Origin: Azospirillum lipoferum
GTDB lineage: Bacteria > Pseudomonadota > Alphaproteobacteria > Azospirillales > Azospirillaceae
Direction of reading: 5' to 3'
Assembly: GCF_024170005.1 (NCBI RefSeq)
Contig: NZ_JALJXJ010000013.1
Location: 146,436-210,435 of the forward strand
DNA: 64,000 nt
The notes below the pieces were generated by a model. The model saw only the letters and a program-made list of their open reading frames with translations, ran no database searches and was not told where the DNA came from. Each line of letters starts with the position of its first letter. Positions within the stretch are counted from its first letter, which is position 1. Shown in pieces: positions 53,945 through 61,701 of the stretch. A program made the position numbers and the translations under genes.

Positions 53945-54340
53945 GGTGTCGGAAGCCTTCATGTCCACCGGTTGCTCGATCACCGACCGTCCCTTACGGA
54001 CCACGACGATCTGTCCGGCGGCATCGACCGTATGGACCATTTCCCGACAGCCGATGCCGAACGTCACCGCGTTGACGGCGATGTTGCGGCCAGTCGAGTT
54101 TTCGATGTCCACGACACCCTTCGGGGTTCGGCCCTTCAAGGTCGTGCACTTCTGTGTCCGCGTCGGGTGCGACCACGTATCCGGCCTTGCGCAAGCCGCT
54201 CTCGGCCAATGCCCGGTATTCCGACGCGACCAGGGACTTCGCGTCGTACGGCTCGCCGCCCTGGTCGGTGATATCGAGCACGAACTTCACCTTGCCGCCG
54301 CCGGGGCTGGAAAGACGTAGCTGGCCTGCGCGTTCGGATT
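53945..54340 (-). pseudogene. Frameshifted remnant of an unidentified protein
   Basis: One minus frame reads KVKFVLDITDQGGEPYDAKS, LVASEYRALAESGLRKAGYV and VAPDADTEVHDLEG. Near 54140 a second frame takes over with GVVDIENSTGRNIAVNAVTF, GIGCREMVHTVDAAGQIVVV and EQPVDMKAS. Together they look like one beta-rich protein broken by a single frameshift. Family not recognised. Confidence 0.4.
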
Positions 54341-54377
54341 CCAAGCATGCCGGTTGCAATTGCCCGGTAACTTTTTT

Positions 54378-54563
54378 TCGAGCGAGCTTTGTGAGAACAT
54401 TGGTGTTGCTATCTACGACGGGTCATTGCTGAAGCTTAAGGCAGAACTGATCAAGCCCAGCCTGTTAATCATCGATGACCTCGGGTTGGGCGAAATTTCT
54501 CCACAGATCGGACAGATTTTGCTGGACGTCGTGGACAGGCGAATGCGGTCAGGCTCACTTTGA
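54378..54563 (+). pseudogene. IstB-like (IS21 family) ATPase fragment
   Basis: Encodes SELCENIGVAIYDGSLLKLK followed by AELIKPSLLIIDDLGLGEIS and PQIGQILLDVVDRRMRSGSL, then a stop. This is the Walker B region (LLIIDDLGL) and following helix of the IS21 transposition helper IstB. The N-terminal Walker A part and the C-terminus are missing. Confidence 0.7.
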
Positions 54564-54959
54564 TGGTGGTCCGACGAAGCGTTCCGAGGATGTTTCATAC
54601 AGGGACGATCAGACGGGTTCCCGTGTCCGCAAAGCCATCACGCACTATGCCGGCCACTGCGTACAATCCATCGAAGGAACAGGGCTGAAGACGGACCTTG
54701 CCCGGATCGACGCCTTCATGAAGACAATCCGGGATGTCCATCCGAGCGGCAATCAGGACGGTGGGGCCTTCGGTGATTGATCAGACCCCGGGCTCGGCTA
54801 TACACCGGGCGGCGGGCGATGCAGGCCGGGAGGGTATTCATCCAGCGCGAGGAAGGCGGGGCACCGGTGCAATCGTAGCGTCCATCCGACCCGCCCGCAC
54901 CATCGGGACGCGGAGTCCGTGTTGCTACGGACCCGGCCGCCCCGCTGGCGCGGCCGCCG

Positions 54960-57407
54960 TCACGACAGGTCGGGCGCGAGGCCGAACCGCTCCGCCAGCA
55001 AGGCAGCGACGGCGGCGGCGGCCATGGGCCGGGCATAGAGATACCCCTGCCCTTCCCGGCAGCCGCAGGACCGCAGGAAGTCCTGCTGCGCCAGCGTTTC
55101 CACCCCTTCGGCGATCACCGTGCGGTTCAGGCGGTGCGCCATGGCGATGATCGCCTCGGGGATCGCTTCGCTGTCGCGGTCCTCGGGAATGTCGCGAATG
55201 AAGCTGCGGTCGATCTTCAGCCGGTCGATCGGCAGGCTCTTCAGCGACCCCATGCAGGAGTAGCCGGTTCCGAAATCGTCGATGGCCACCATCAGACCGA
55301 GCCGCTTGAGCTGGAGCAGCGTGGCGAGGCAGTTGTCCTCGTTCTGTAAGGTGCTTTCCGTGATTTCGATCTCCAGCTGCTCGGCGGGCAGGCCGGTTTC
55401 ATCGAGAAGATTCTTCAGGAACTGCGGCAGGCGGTCCGGGTTCATCTGCCGCGCCGAGACGTTGACCGCCATCCGCAACGGGGGAAGTCCGGCCCGCCGC
55501 CACGCGCAGGCCTGCGCGCAGGCCTCGCGCAGGACCCATTCGCCGATGGGAACGATGAGGCCGCTCTTCTCCGCGATGGGAATCACCGCGTCGGGTCCCA
55601 ACAGGCCGGCGGTCGGGTGCTGCCAGCGGATCAGCGCCTCGACGCCCAGGACCGCGCCACTCGCCATATCGATCTGCGGCTGGTAATGCAGGACCAGCTC
55701 CCCCACGTCGAAACCGCGCCTCAGGTCGCGGTCGCGCTCCATGTAGAGGGTGGCTTTCCGGGTCATCTCCTTGGTGTAAAAGGCGAAGCGGTTGCGCCCG
55801 TCATCCTTGGCCACGTACATGGCGGTGTCGGCGGCGCGGATCAGGTCGTCCTGCGTCAGGCCATCGTCGGGAAACAGGCTGATTCCGACGCTGGCGGACA
55901 CCGTGAACTCGATCCCGGCCAAGGCGATGGGCTCGCAAATCCGCGCGATGATGCGGTTGGAGAGTTCGGCCACGCAGACCGGCTGCTCGACCTGGTCGAC
56001 GATCACCATGAACTCGTCGCCGCCCAACCGCGCGACGGTGTCCTCCTGGCGCACGGCCAGACGCATGCGCTTGGCCACGGTCCGCAGCAGCTCGTCGCCG
56101 ACGCTGTGTCCCAACGTGTCGTTGATCCGCTTGAAATGGTCGAGATCGATGAATAGAAGCGCCACCGTCCCGTTGCGGCGCTGGGCGGCGTTCATGGCCT
56201 GTTGCAGGCGGTCCATCGCCAGCAGGCGGTTGGGCAGGTCGGTGAGCGGGTCGTAATGCGCCAAATGCTGGAATTGCTCCTGGGCCTGCCGGATGGCCGT
56301 CATGTCCGAAAACAACGCGACATAGTGGGTGACGTCGCCTTTGGCATCGCAGACCGACGCGATGTTCACCAGCACCGGCAGCAGGGAATTATCCCGGCGG
56401 CGGCCGAGAATCTCGCCGTGCCACCGCCCGGCCGCGGCCAGGGTCGTCATCATGCTGCGCCGGTCGACGGGCGTACCAAACGACGTGTCCAGGATGTGAG
56501 GGAACTTTCCGATGATCTCGTCGTCCTGACAACCGCTGATCGTGCAGTATGCACGGTTGAAATTGATGACGTCGAACGCCCTGTCCAGGATCAGGATGCC
56601 TTCCTGGGCCGATTCGAAGACCATGGCCGCCTGCTGAAGCTGGACCTCGGTCCTTCGCCTTTCCGTGATATCCTGAATAACGCCGATGATGCGGCTTTTC
56701 CCGTCGACGTTGCCGGTGAATAGTTTCCCCTGGATCTTCAGCCAGTGAAGCGCGCCGTCGGGATGGACGCTGCGGAATTCGGTCGAACACAGGCCACCGT
56801 GATCGGAGGTGTGGCTGAACACCCGATCGACCTGATGGCGGTCCTCGTCGTGCACCCGCGCCAGGAAACCGTCCCACGCCCCGGCCAGAACCTCCTGCGG
56901 ATGGCCGAAGAAGCGATGGGAGTTGCCGACGTGCAGAACGGTTTTCGTGGTTGCGTCCAGTTCCCAAGACGCCATATCGGCGGCCTCCAGGGCCAGCAGC
57001 AGCCGCTCCTCGCTTCGCCGGACCACCAGGTCGGCGTCGCGGCGTTCCAGCGCCATCTGGATGGTTGCGTGCAGCTCCCGTTCGCTGAAGGGTTTGACGA
57101 GATAGCCATAGGGTCTGGTGGCGCGCGCGCGCTCCAGCGTCGCCTGTTCGGAATAGGCGGTCAGGTAGATGACCGGCGTGTCGGACGTCCTGGAGATTTC
57201 CCGGGCGGTGTCGATGCCGTCCATCGGCCCTTCGATGTGGATGTCCATGAGGACGAGGTCGGGCCGCTCGTCGCGGACGGAGGCCAGCGCCTGCACGCCG
57301 GACGCCGCCGGGGTGGTCACGTCATAGCCCAGCAGCTTCAGACGCTGCTGCAAATGAAGCGCGACGATGCGCTCGTCCTCGACCACCAGAATTCTGGCCT
57401 TCGACAT
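54960..57407 (-). CDS. REC-PAS-PAS-GGDEF-EAL c-di-GMP protein
   Basis: An 815-residue response regulator. The receiver (1-125) has the phosphoacceptor Asp in LVLMDIHIEGPMDG and YLTAYSEQ and VKPF motifs. Two PAS domains (about 130-255 and 258-375) follow. The GGDEF domain (about 385-545) has an intact RLGGDEF. The EAL domain (about 555-805) keeps GVEALIRW, NVSARQ, EITES, IDDFGTGYS and AEGVE. Both catalytic sites look intact, so it may make and degrade c-di-GMP, switched by phosphorylation. It starts 13 bp after the PAS-HisKA_2 kinase gene, its likely partner. Confidence 0.95.
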   Translation of the reverse strand: MSKARILVVEDERIVALHLQQRLKLLGYDVTTPAASGVQALASVRDERPDLVLMDIHIEGPMDGIDTAREISRTSDTPVIYLTAYSEQATLERARATRPYGYLVKPFSERELHATIQMALERRDADLVVRRSEERLLLALEAADMASWELDATTKTVLHVGNSHRFFGHPQEVLAGAWDGFLARVHDEDRHQVDRVFSHTSDHGGLCSTEFRSVHPDGALHWLKIQGKLFTGNVDGKSRIIGVIQDITERRRTEVQLQQAAMVFESAQEGILILDRAFDVINFNRAYCTISGCQDDEIIGKFPHILDTSFGTPVDRRSMMTTLAAAGRWHGEILGRRRDNSLLPVLVNIASVCDAKGDVTHYVALFSDMTAIRQAQEQFQHLAHYDPLTDLPNRLLAMDRLQQAMNAAQRRNGTVALLFIDLDHFKRINDTLGHSVGDELLRTVAKRMRLAVRQEDTVARLGGDEFMVIVDQVEQPVCVAELSNRIIARICEPIALAGIEFTVSASVGISLFPDDGLTQDDLIRAADTAMYVAKDDGRNRFAFYTKEMTRKATLYMERDRDLRRGFDVGELVLHYQPQIDMASGAVLGVEALIRWQHPTAGLLGPDAVIPIAEKSGLIVPIGEWVLREACAQACAWRRAGLPPLRMAVNVSARQMNPDRLPQFLKNLLDETGLPAEQLEIEITESTLQNEDNCLATLLQLKRLGLMVAIDDFGTGYSCMGSLKSLPIDRLKIDRSFIRDIPEDRDSEAIPEAIIAMAHRLNRTVIAEGVETLAQQDFLRSCGCREGQGYLYARPMAAAAVAALLAERFGLAPDLS

Positions 57408-57420
57408 CGATCGCCTCCAC

Positions 57421-58488
57421 TCATTCGTCCGATGGGAACCGCAACAGGAAGCTGGTCGGGTGGCCGGGCTGGATCGTCAACGCACCGCTAAGCTGCTGCG
57501 TCAGCAAATTGACGAGTTGAAGTCCAAGGGTTTCGGTCTTCGCGGGGTCCAGCGCGGGTGGCAGCCCGACCCCGTCGTCGCTGACCCGAAGGGAAACCTC
57601 CGAAGGCGTGTCCCTGGACAGCCGGATGGTGATCACGCCCCGGCGGTCGTCCGGGAAGGCATGCTTCAGGGCGTTCGAAATCAGTTCGTTCATGATCAGG
57701 CCACAGGGAATGGCCGTGTTGATGGGCAGTTGGACCCCGACCGTGTCGAGGGACAAGGTGATCCGCGCCGGATCCACCCCATAGGAAGCGATCAGGGTGG
57801 GCGCCAGCGCGTCGAGGAAATTGGCGAAATCGACCCGCGCGAAATCCTTGGACTGGTACAGGGTCTGATGGATCAGAGCCATCGAGCGGATGCGCGACTG
57901 GCTGTCGCGCAGCATGTCGAGAACCTGCCTGTCCATGATGCGCGACGATTGAAGATCGAGCAGACTGCCGATGATCTGAAGGTTGTTCTTCACCCGATGA
58001 TGGATTTCGGCGAGGAGAATGTCCTTTTCCTTCAGCGCCTGCTGGATTTTCTCTTCCTTCTGCTTTCGGTCGGAGATGTCGACGATCGCCGACAGGACCA
58101 TCGTGCCCTCTTCAGTTTCGATCGGGTTGAGGCCGATCTCCACCGGAAACTCGCTGCCGTCCTTGCGCAATCCGTAGAGATCCCGCCCGGCCCCCATGGG
58201 CCGCGACTGCGGATTGGCGAAGAACTGGGCCCGCATCCCCGGATGATGCCCGGCGAGGCGGGTGGGAACGAGGATCTCCACCGGCTGCCCGAGCAGTTCG
58301 CGGCGCGTGTAGCCGAAGACGCGCTCGGTCTGGGTGTTGATCATTTCGATCATCCCCCGGCTGTTCACCATTACCATCGCGTTGGGCGCCGATTCCACGA
58401 CCAGTCGGAAACGCTCCTCGCTCTTGCGCAACGCGTGTTCCACGACTTGCCGTTTCGCTTCCTCGGAAAGCGGGCTGTCCTCCAGCAT
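57421..58488 (-). CDS. PAS-HisKA_2 soluble sensor histidine kinase
   Basis: A 355-residue kinase. One PAS domain (about 25-150, MVVNSRGMIEMINTQTERVFGY-type core) precedes a HisKA_2 dimerisation domain with LLAEIHHRVKNNLQIIGSLL (phosphoacceptor His) and an HATPase with CGLIMNELISNALKHAF and SDDGVGLP. No membrane segment. GGAGG precedes ATG 58488. It is upstream of and nearly contiguous with the REC-GGDEF-EAL gene, forming a two-component c-di-GMP module. Confidence 0.94.
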   Translation of the reverse strand: MLEDSPLSEEAKRQVVEHALRKSEERFRLVVESAPNAMVMVNSRGMIEMINTQTERVFGYTRRELLGQPVEILVPTRLAGHHPGMRAQFFANPQSRPMGAGRDLYGLRKDGSEFPVEIGLNPIETEEGTMVLSAIVDISDRKQKEEKIQQALKEKDILLAEIHHRVKNNLQIIGSLLDLQSSRIMDRQVLDMLRDSQSRIRSMALIHQTLYQSKDFARVDFANFLDALAPTLIASYGVDPARITLSLDTVGVQLPINTAIPCGLIMNELISNALKHAFPDDRRGVITIRLSRDTPSEVSLRVSDDGVGLPPALDPAKTETLGLQLVNLLTQQLSGALTIQPGHPTSFLLRFPSDE

Positions 58489-59456
58489 GGTGTCGTCCTC
58501 CGATGCCGTCCAGAAACGCTCCACGGAACCCGTGCCATACCGCCGGACCAACCCGCGACGTTCCAAACGCCGGGGACAACGGCATACATACGATGGTAGG
58601 CCATAGATTTCGACGCTGAAACAATACAGCGGCCCTACACCCACAGAAAACATAAGGTATTTTCCGTGAGTGAAAGCCTACGGTAGAGTGGTTTCTTCTG
58701 GTTGTCCATCAGGGTTGCTCGCCAAAGCCGACGAACTTGATCCATTCCCCCTGCTGTCGTGTTGAGGATCGGGGCGCAGGGCCTGCCATTCCTTGGCCCG
58801 CTCTTGCCAAGACCATGAAATCGGAAAGGCTCTTGTTGGGTTCCGGGGTGTTGGGTCGCCGGTCATGTGACGATGGCTTCGACGAGGGCTCCGAGCAAAG
58901 CTTTTCCGCGCCGCCGAGCGCTCGACGCCTGTCCCTGCTGTGCCGGCTCACCGTTGGCCAGCCGACGCGCAACGCCTGAAGCAACACGCCACCGCACTGC
59001 GCAGTAACGGGAAAGGTGGGAAAATCCCACCATATTCCCTATCCACCTGAATTGCGGTTATCACAATGCAGATGCTGGCGACGATCCGACCGGGCAAGGC
59101 GCCGCATCCGAGAGCCAAGGTATCAAGGAAACCCTGATCCCTTCAGCCGGCGGTATCCGATCCCGTCGGTAAGATATCCAGCACGTCGCCATCCCCACCC
59201 CCCGTAAGGTGGGTACCTTCAAGGGATGGTCGATTCGGCCATATCTTCCGAAGGCGGTCGCACGTTGGTCATTCAGGTTGAACCATTCGGGAATCCCGAA
59301 TGCTTGGGTCATCGAGTTCTGCATCTGACCTGACATTTGCCACGGCTCAGATGCGGATCAGCCTGTCCCATCGGAGGAGCCCGTAAAACGCGGGCGCCTT
59401 GGACTTGCAGAGTGTCGGCACCCGATTGGCTCACGCGCTGAATGCGCCAGCCTTGA
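58489..59456. other. Gene-free region of about 970 bp
   Basis: Contains the promoter of the PAS kinase at its left end. The remainder has only short frames (under 95 codons) without domain features or good ribosome-binding sites. GC is lower than the flanks. Probably intergenic debris of the accessory region. Confidence 0.5.
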
Positions 59457-60365
59457 TTAGCCCCGACGTACCTCACGTGGGGAGATGCCGAACACCTCTC
59501 TGAACGCACGGGCACAGGACGTGCGGGAGCGCCAGCCATTGTCTTCGGCGATCGTTGCGATCGGGCGATCGCTCTGCTGAAGCGCTGCGCGAATGCGGAA
59601 CAGACGCCAGCGGGCGACATAGTTCATTGGCGTCAAGCCGGTCCGCCGGCGGAAAACGTCCGCGAACGACGAGCGCGACATGCCCGCCTCCGACGCGAGA
59701 CGGGTCAGGCTCCAATCCTCGCCGATCCGTGCGTGAAACGCCCGCAACGCGCGAGCAAGGCGGGGATCGGCGAGCCCGGCCAACCAGTTTGGTCGCGCGC
59801 CACCCGGCGCGGCTAGATACGCGCGCAGCGCCTGCACGAGTAGGATATCGGCAAGGCGCGCCACGACCAAGTCCTCACCGGCCGCGCTGGCGCCCGCCTC
59901 CTGGGTCAGCAACAGCAGTGTCGATCGCAACGCCGCGGCGCTCGGTGCGGTGGCAGGGATATGGATCGCCGGCGGGAGCGCCAGACGTAGCCACGCGGCG
60001 CCGGTCTCGTCCAGAGTGAAGCGGCCACCGATGGTGATCTTGTCCGGCGCGCCCTCGCCGTAGCGCACCACGCCATCGGCACCACGGTGCGTAGCGAAAT
60101 AGGCCTCGCCATCGATGACCGGCCCGTCGGCCGTGCTGGAGTCGTAGGGCTGGCCGTCGGTTAGGAGGTAGCAGTCGCCCGCTGCCAGCCGCATCGCCGG
60201 TCCTGTGCCCGGGCGCAGAGTCATTCCACCCGCCAGAAGCGCCCCAAACTTCAGATGCCGGAAGCCGGGGAACCGCATGCGATAGCCACCATGACTCTCG
60301 AAGCGCACCGGCGTGGCGCTCTCGACCCGCATCGCCAGCAGAATGTCGGACAGGGCATCAGGCAT
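59457..60365 (-). CDS. AraC family regulator with cupin-type sensor domain
   Basis: A 302-residue regulator. The N-terminal cupin (about 1-150; GGMTLRPGTGPAMRLAAGDCYLLTDGQPY) is of the Cupin_6 type. The two C-terminal AraC helix-turn-helices are DWSLTRLASEAGMSRSSFADVFRRRTGLTPMNY and PIATIAEDNGWRSRTSCARAFREVFGISPREVR. Divergent from the aldo/keto reductase gene, its presumed target; 95 bp separates the starts. Confidence 0.93.
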   Translation of the reverse strand: MPDALSDILLAMRVESATPVRFESHGGYRMRFPGFRHLKFGALLAGGMTLRPGTGPAMRLAAGDCYLLTDGQPYDSSTADGPVIDGEAYFATHRGADGVVRYGEGAPDKITIGGRFTLDETGAAWLRLALPPAIHIPATAPSAAALRSTLLLLTQEAGASAAGEDLVVARLADILLVQALRAYLAAPGGARPNWLAGLADPRLARALRAFHARIGEDWSLTRLASEAGMSRSSFADVFRRRTGLTPMNYVARWRLFRIRAALQQSDRPIATIAEDNGWRSRTSCARAFREVFGISPREVRRG

Positions 60366-60460
60366 ATTCGGACTCTGGGATACATATTACGGACTAAAGA
60401 GTCTCCATGATCCACTATCTTGCCTTTATCTCGCCGCGGTCAAGCAACGGAGGCATATCT

Positions 60461-61543
60461 ATGAAATACACACAGCTCGGCTCCACCGGCACCTTCGTCT
60501 CGCGCCTGTGCCTGGGCACGATGACCTTCGGCGGCACGGTGGAAGGCACCGGCGGCATCGGCGGGCTGGACCGCGCGGGCGCTGACGCGATCCTCGGCAC
60601 CGCGCTTGATGCCGGGATCAACTTCATCGACACCGCCGATGTTTATGCCGGCGGCGAGAGCGAGACGCTGCTGGGCGAACTGCTCGGCAGCCGGCGGCGC
60701 GAGGTTGTGCTCGCCACCAAGGCGAACGCGCGCATCGGCAAGGGGCCGAACGACACCGGCCTGTCGCGCATCCACTTGGCCGAGGCCCTGGATGATAGCC
60801 TGCGGCGGCTCAAGACCGATCACATCGACCTCTACCAGATCCATCGCTGGGACGCGCTGACGCCGATCGAGGAGACGCTTGGCGCGCTCGACGATGCGGT
60901 GCGTCAGGGCAAGGTGCGTTACATCGGCGCGTCGAACCTCTTCGCGTGGCAGTTGATGAAGGCACTCGGCGTGTCGGCGCGCGAACACCTCGCCCGCTTC
61001 GTCACCGTCCAAGCCTTCTATTCGCTCGCCGGTCGCGGGGTGGAGGACGAGCTTGCACCGGCGATGCTCGATCAGGGGCTGGGCATGCTGTGCTGGAGCC
61101 CGCTCGCCGGCGGCATGCTGTCGGGCAAGGTGACGCGCGACGGGGCGGAGGCCGGTTCACGCCGCGGACGGCGCGGGGCGGGCAACCAGTTCCCGCCGAT
61201 CGAGGAGGCGCGCGTATTCGATATCATCGACGTGTTGCGCGAGATCGCACAGCGGCGCGGTGCGACGCCCGCACAGATCGCGCTCGCTTGGCTGCTGTCG
61301 CGCCCGGTCGTGACCAGCGTGATCGTCGGCGCAAAGCGGGTCGATCAGCTCACCGACAATATCGGTGCGGTCGATGTCGTCCTGGAGGCTGAAGACCTCG
61401 CCGCGCTGAATGCGGTCAGCGCGGAGCCGCCGCGCTATCCCAACTGGATGCTGACCTACAATGCGGCAAGCCGCGTGCCCGCAGGGCATCCCGCGCCGGG
61501 ACCGAGCTGGATCGTCGGTCAGACGCCGCTGCGCGCGGAATAA
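60461..61543 (+). CDS. Aldo/keto reductase
   Basis: A 360-residue NADPH-dependent oxidoreductase. The catalytic tetrad is visible: Asp and Tyr in NFIDTADVYAGGESE, Lys in VVLATKAN, His in DLYQIHRWD. The cofactor-binding end has ALAWLLSRPVVTSVIVGAKRVDQL. GGAGG lies eight bases before ATG 60461. The length and the C-terminal tail (YPNWMLTYNAASRVPAG) place it near the YakC/general stress AKR group. Probably induced through the divergent AraC protein. Confidence 0.94.
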   Translation: MKYTQLGSTGTFVSRLCLGTMTFGGTVEGTGGIGGLDRAGADAILGTALDAGINFIDTADVYAGGESETLLGELLGSRRREVVLATKANARIGKGPNDTGLSRIHLAEALDDSLRRLKTDHIDLYQIHRWDALTPIEETLGALDDAVRQGKVRYIGASNLFAWQLMKALGVSAREHLARFVTVQAFYSLAGRGVEDELAPAMLDQGLGMLCWSPLAGGMLSGKVTRDGAEAGSRRGRRGAGNQFPPIEEARVFDIIDVLREIAQRRGATPAQIALAWLLSRPVVTSVIVGAKRVDQLTDNIGAVDVVLEAEDLAALNAVSAEPPRYPNWMLTYNAASRVPAGHPAPGPSWIVGQTPLRAE

Positions 61544-61701
61544 GCCGGACAAGGAGGATGCCCATGACGAAGCCTATGCAGGCATGCCTCAATGCCGCCC
61601 TCCGAAGCCGGCTGATGACATGGGCCAAAGTCCTCCCCGAGGAGCAATTTGGCGCCGTCCCACCAGCGATGCCGACGGGACGGCGTGCCTCGGCTCCCCT
61701 C

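Larger units (their letters stand above)
53577..54959. other. Degraded region of about 1.4 kb with gene remnants
   Basis: No intact gene. It holds a two-frame remnant on the minus strand (about 53960-54340) and an IstB fragment (54378-54563), both listed separately. A 100-codon plus frame at 54475-54780 has no recognisable domain. Stop density and frame changes indicate decay. Confidence 0.6.

Noticed and set aside
54475..54780. A 101-codon plus frame as a gene.
   Set aside because: It starts inside the IstB fragment in a different frame, has no ribosome-binding site, and no domain was recognised.
59061..59336. A 91-codon minus frame starting MSGQMQNSMTQAFGIPEWFN.
   Set aside because: The N-terminus looks protein-like, but there is no domain, weak ribosome binding and the second half degenerates to Arg/Pro/Ser-rich sequence. 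Possible gene debris.
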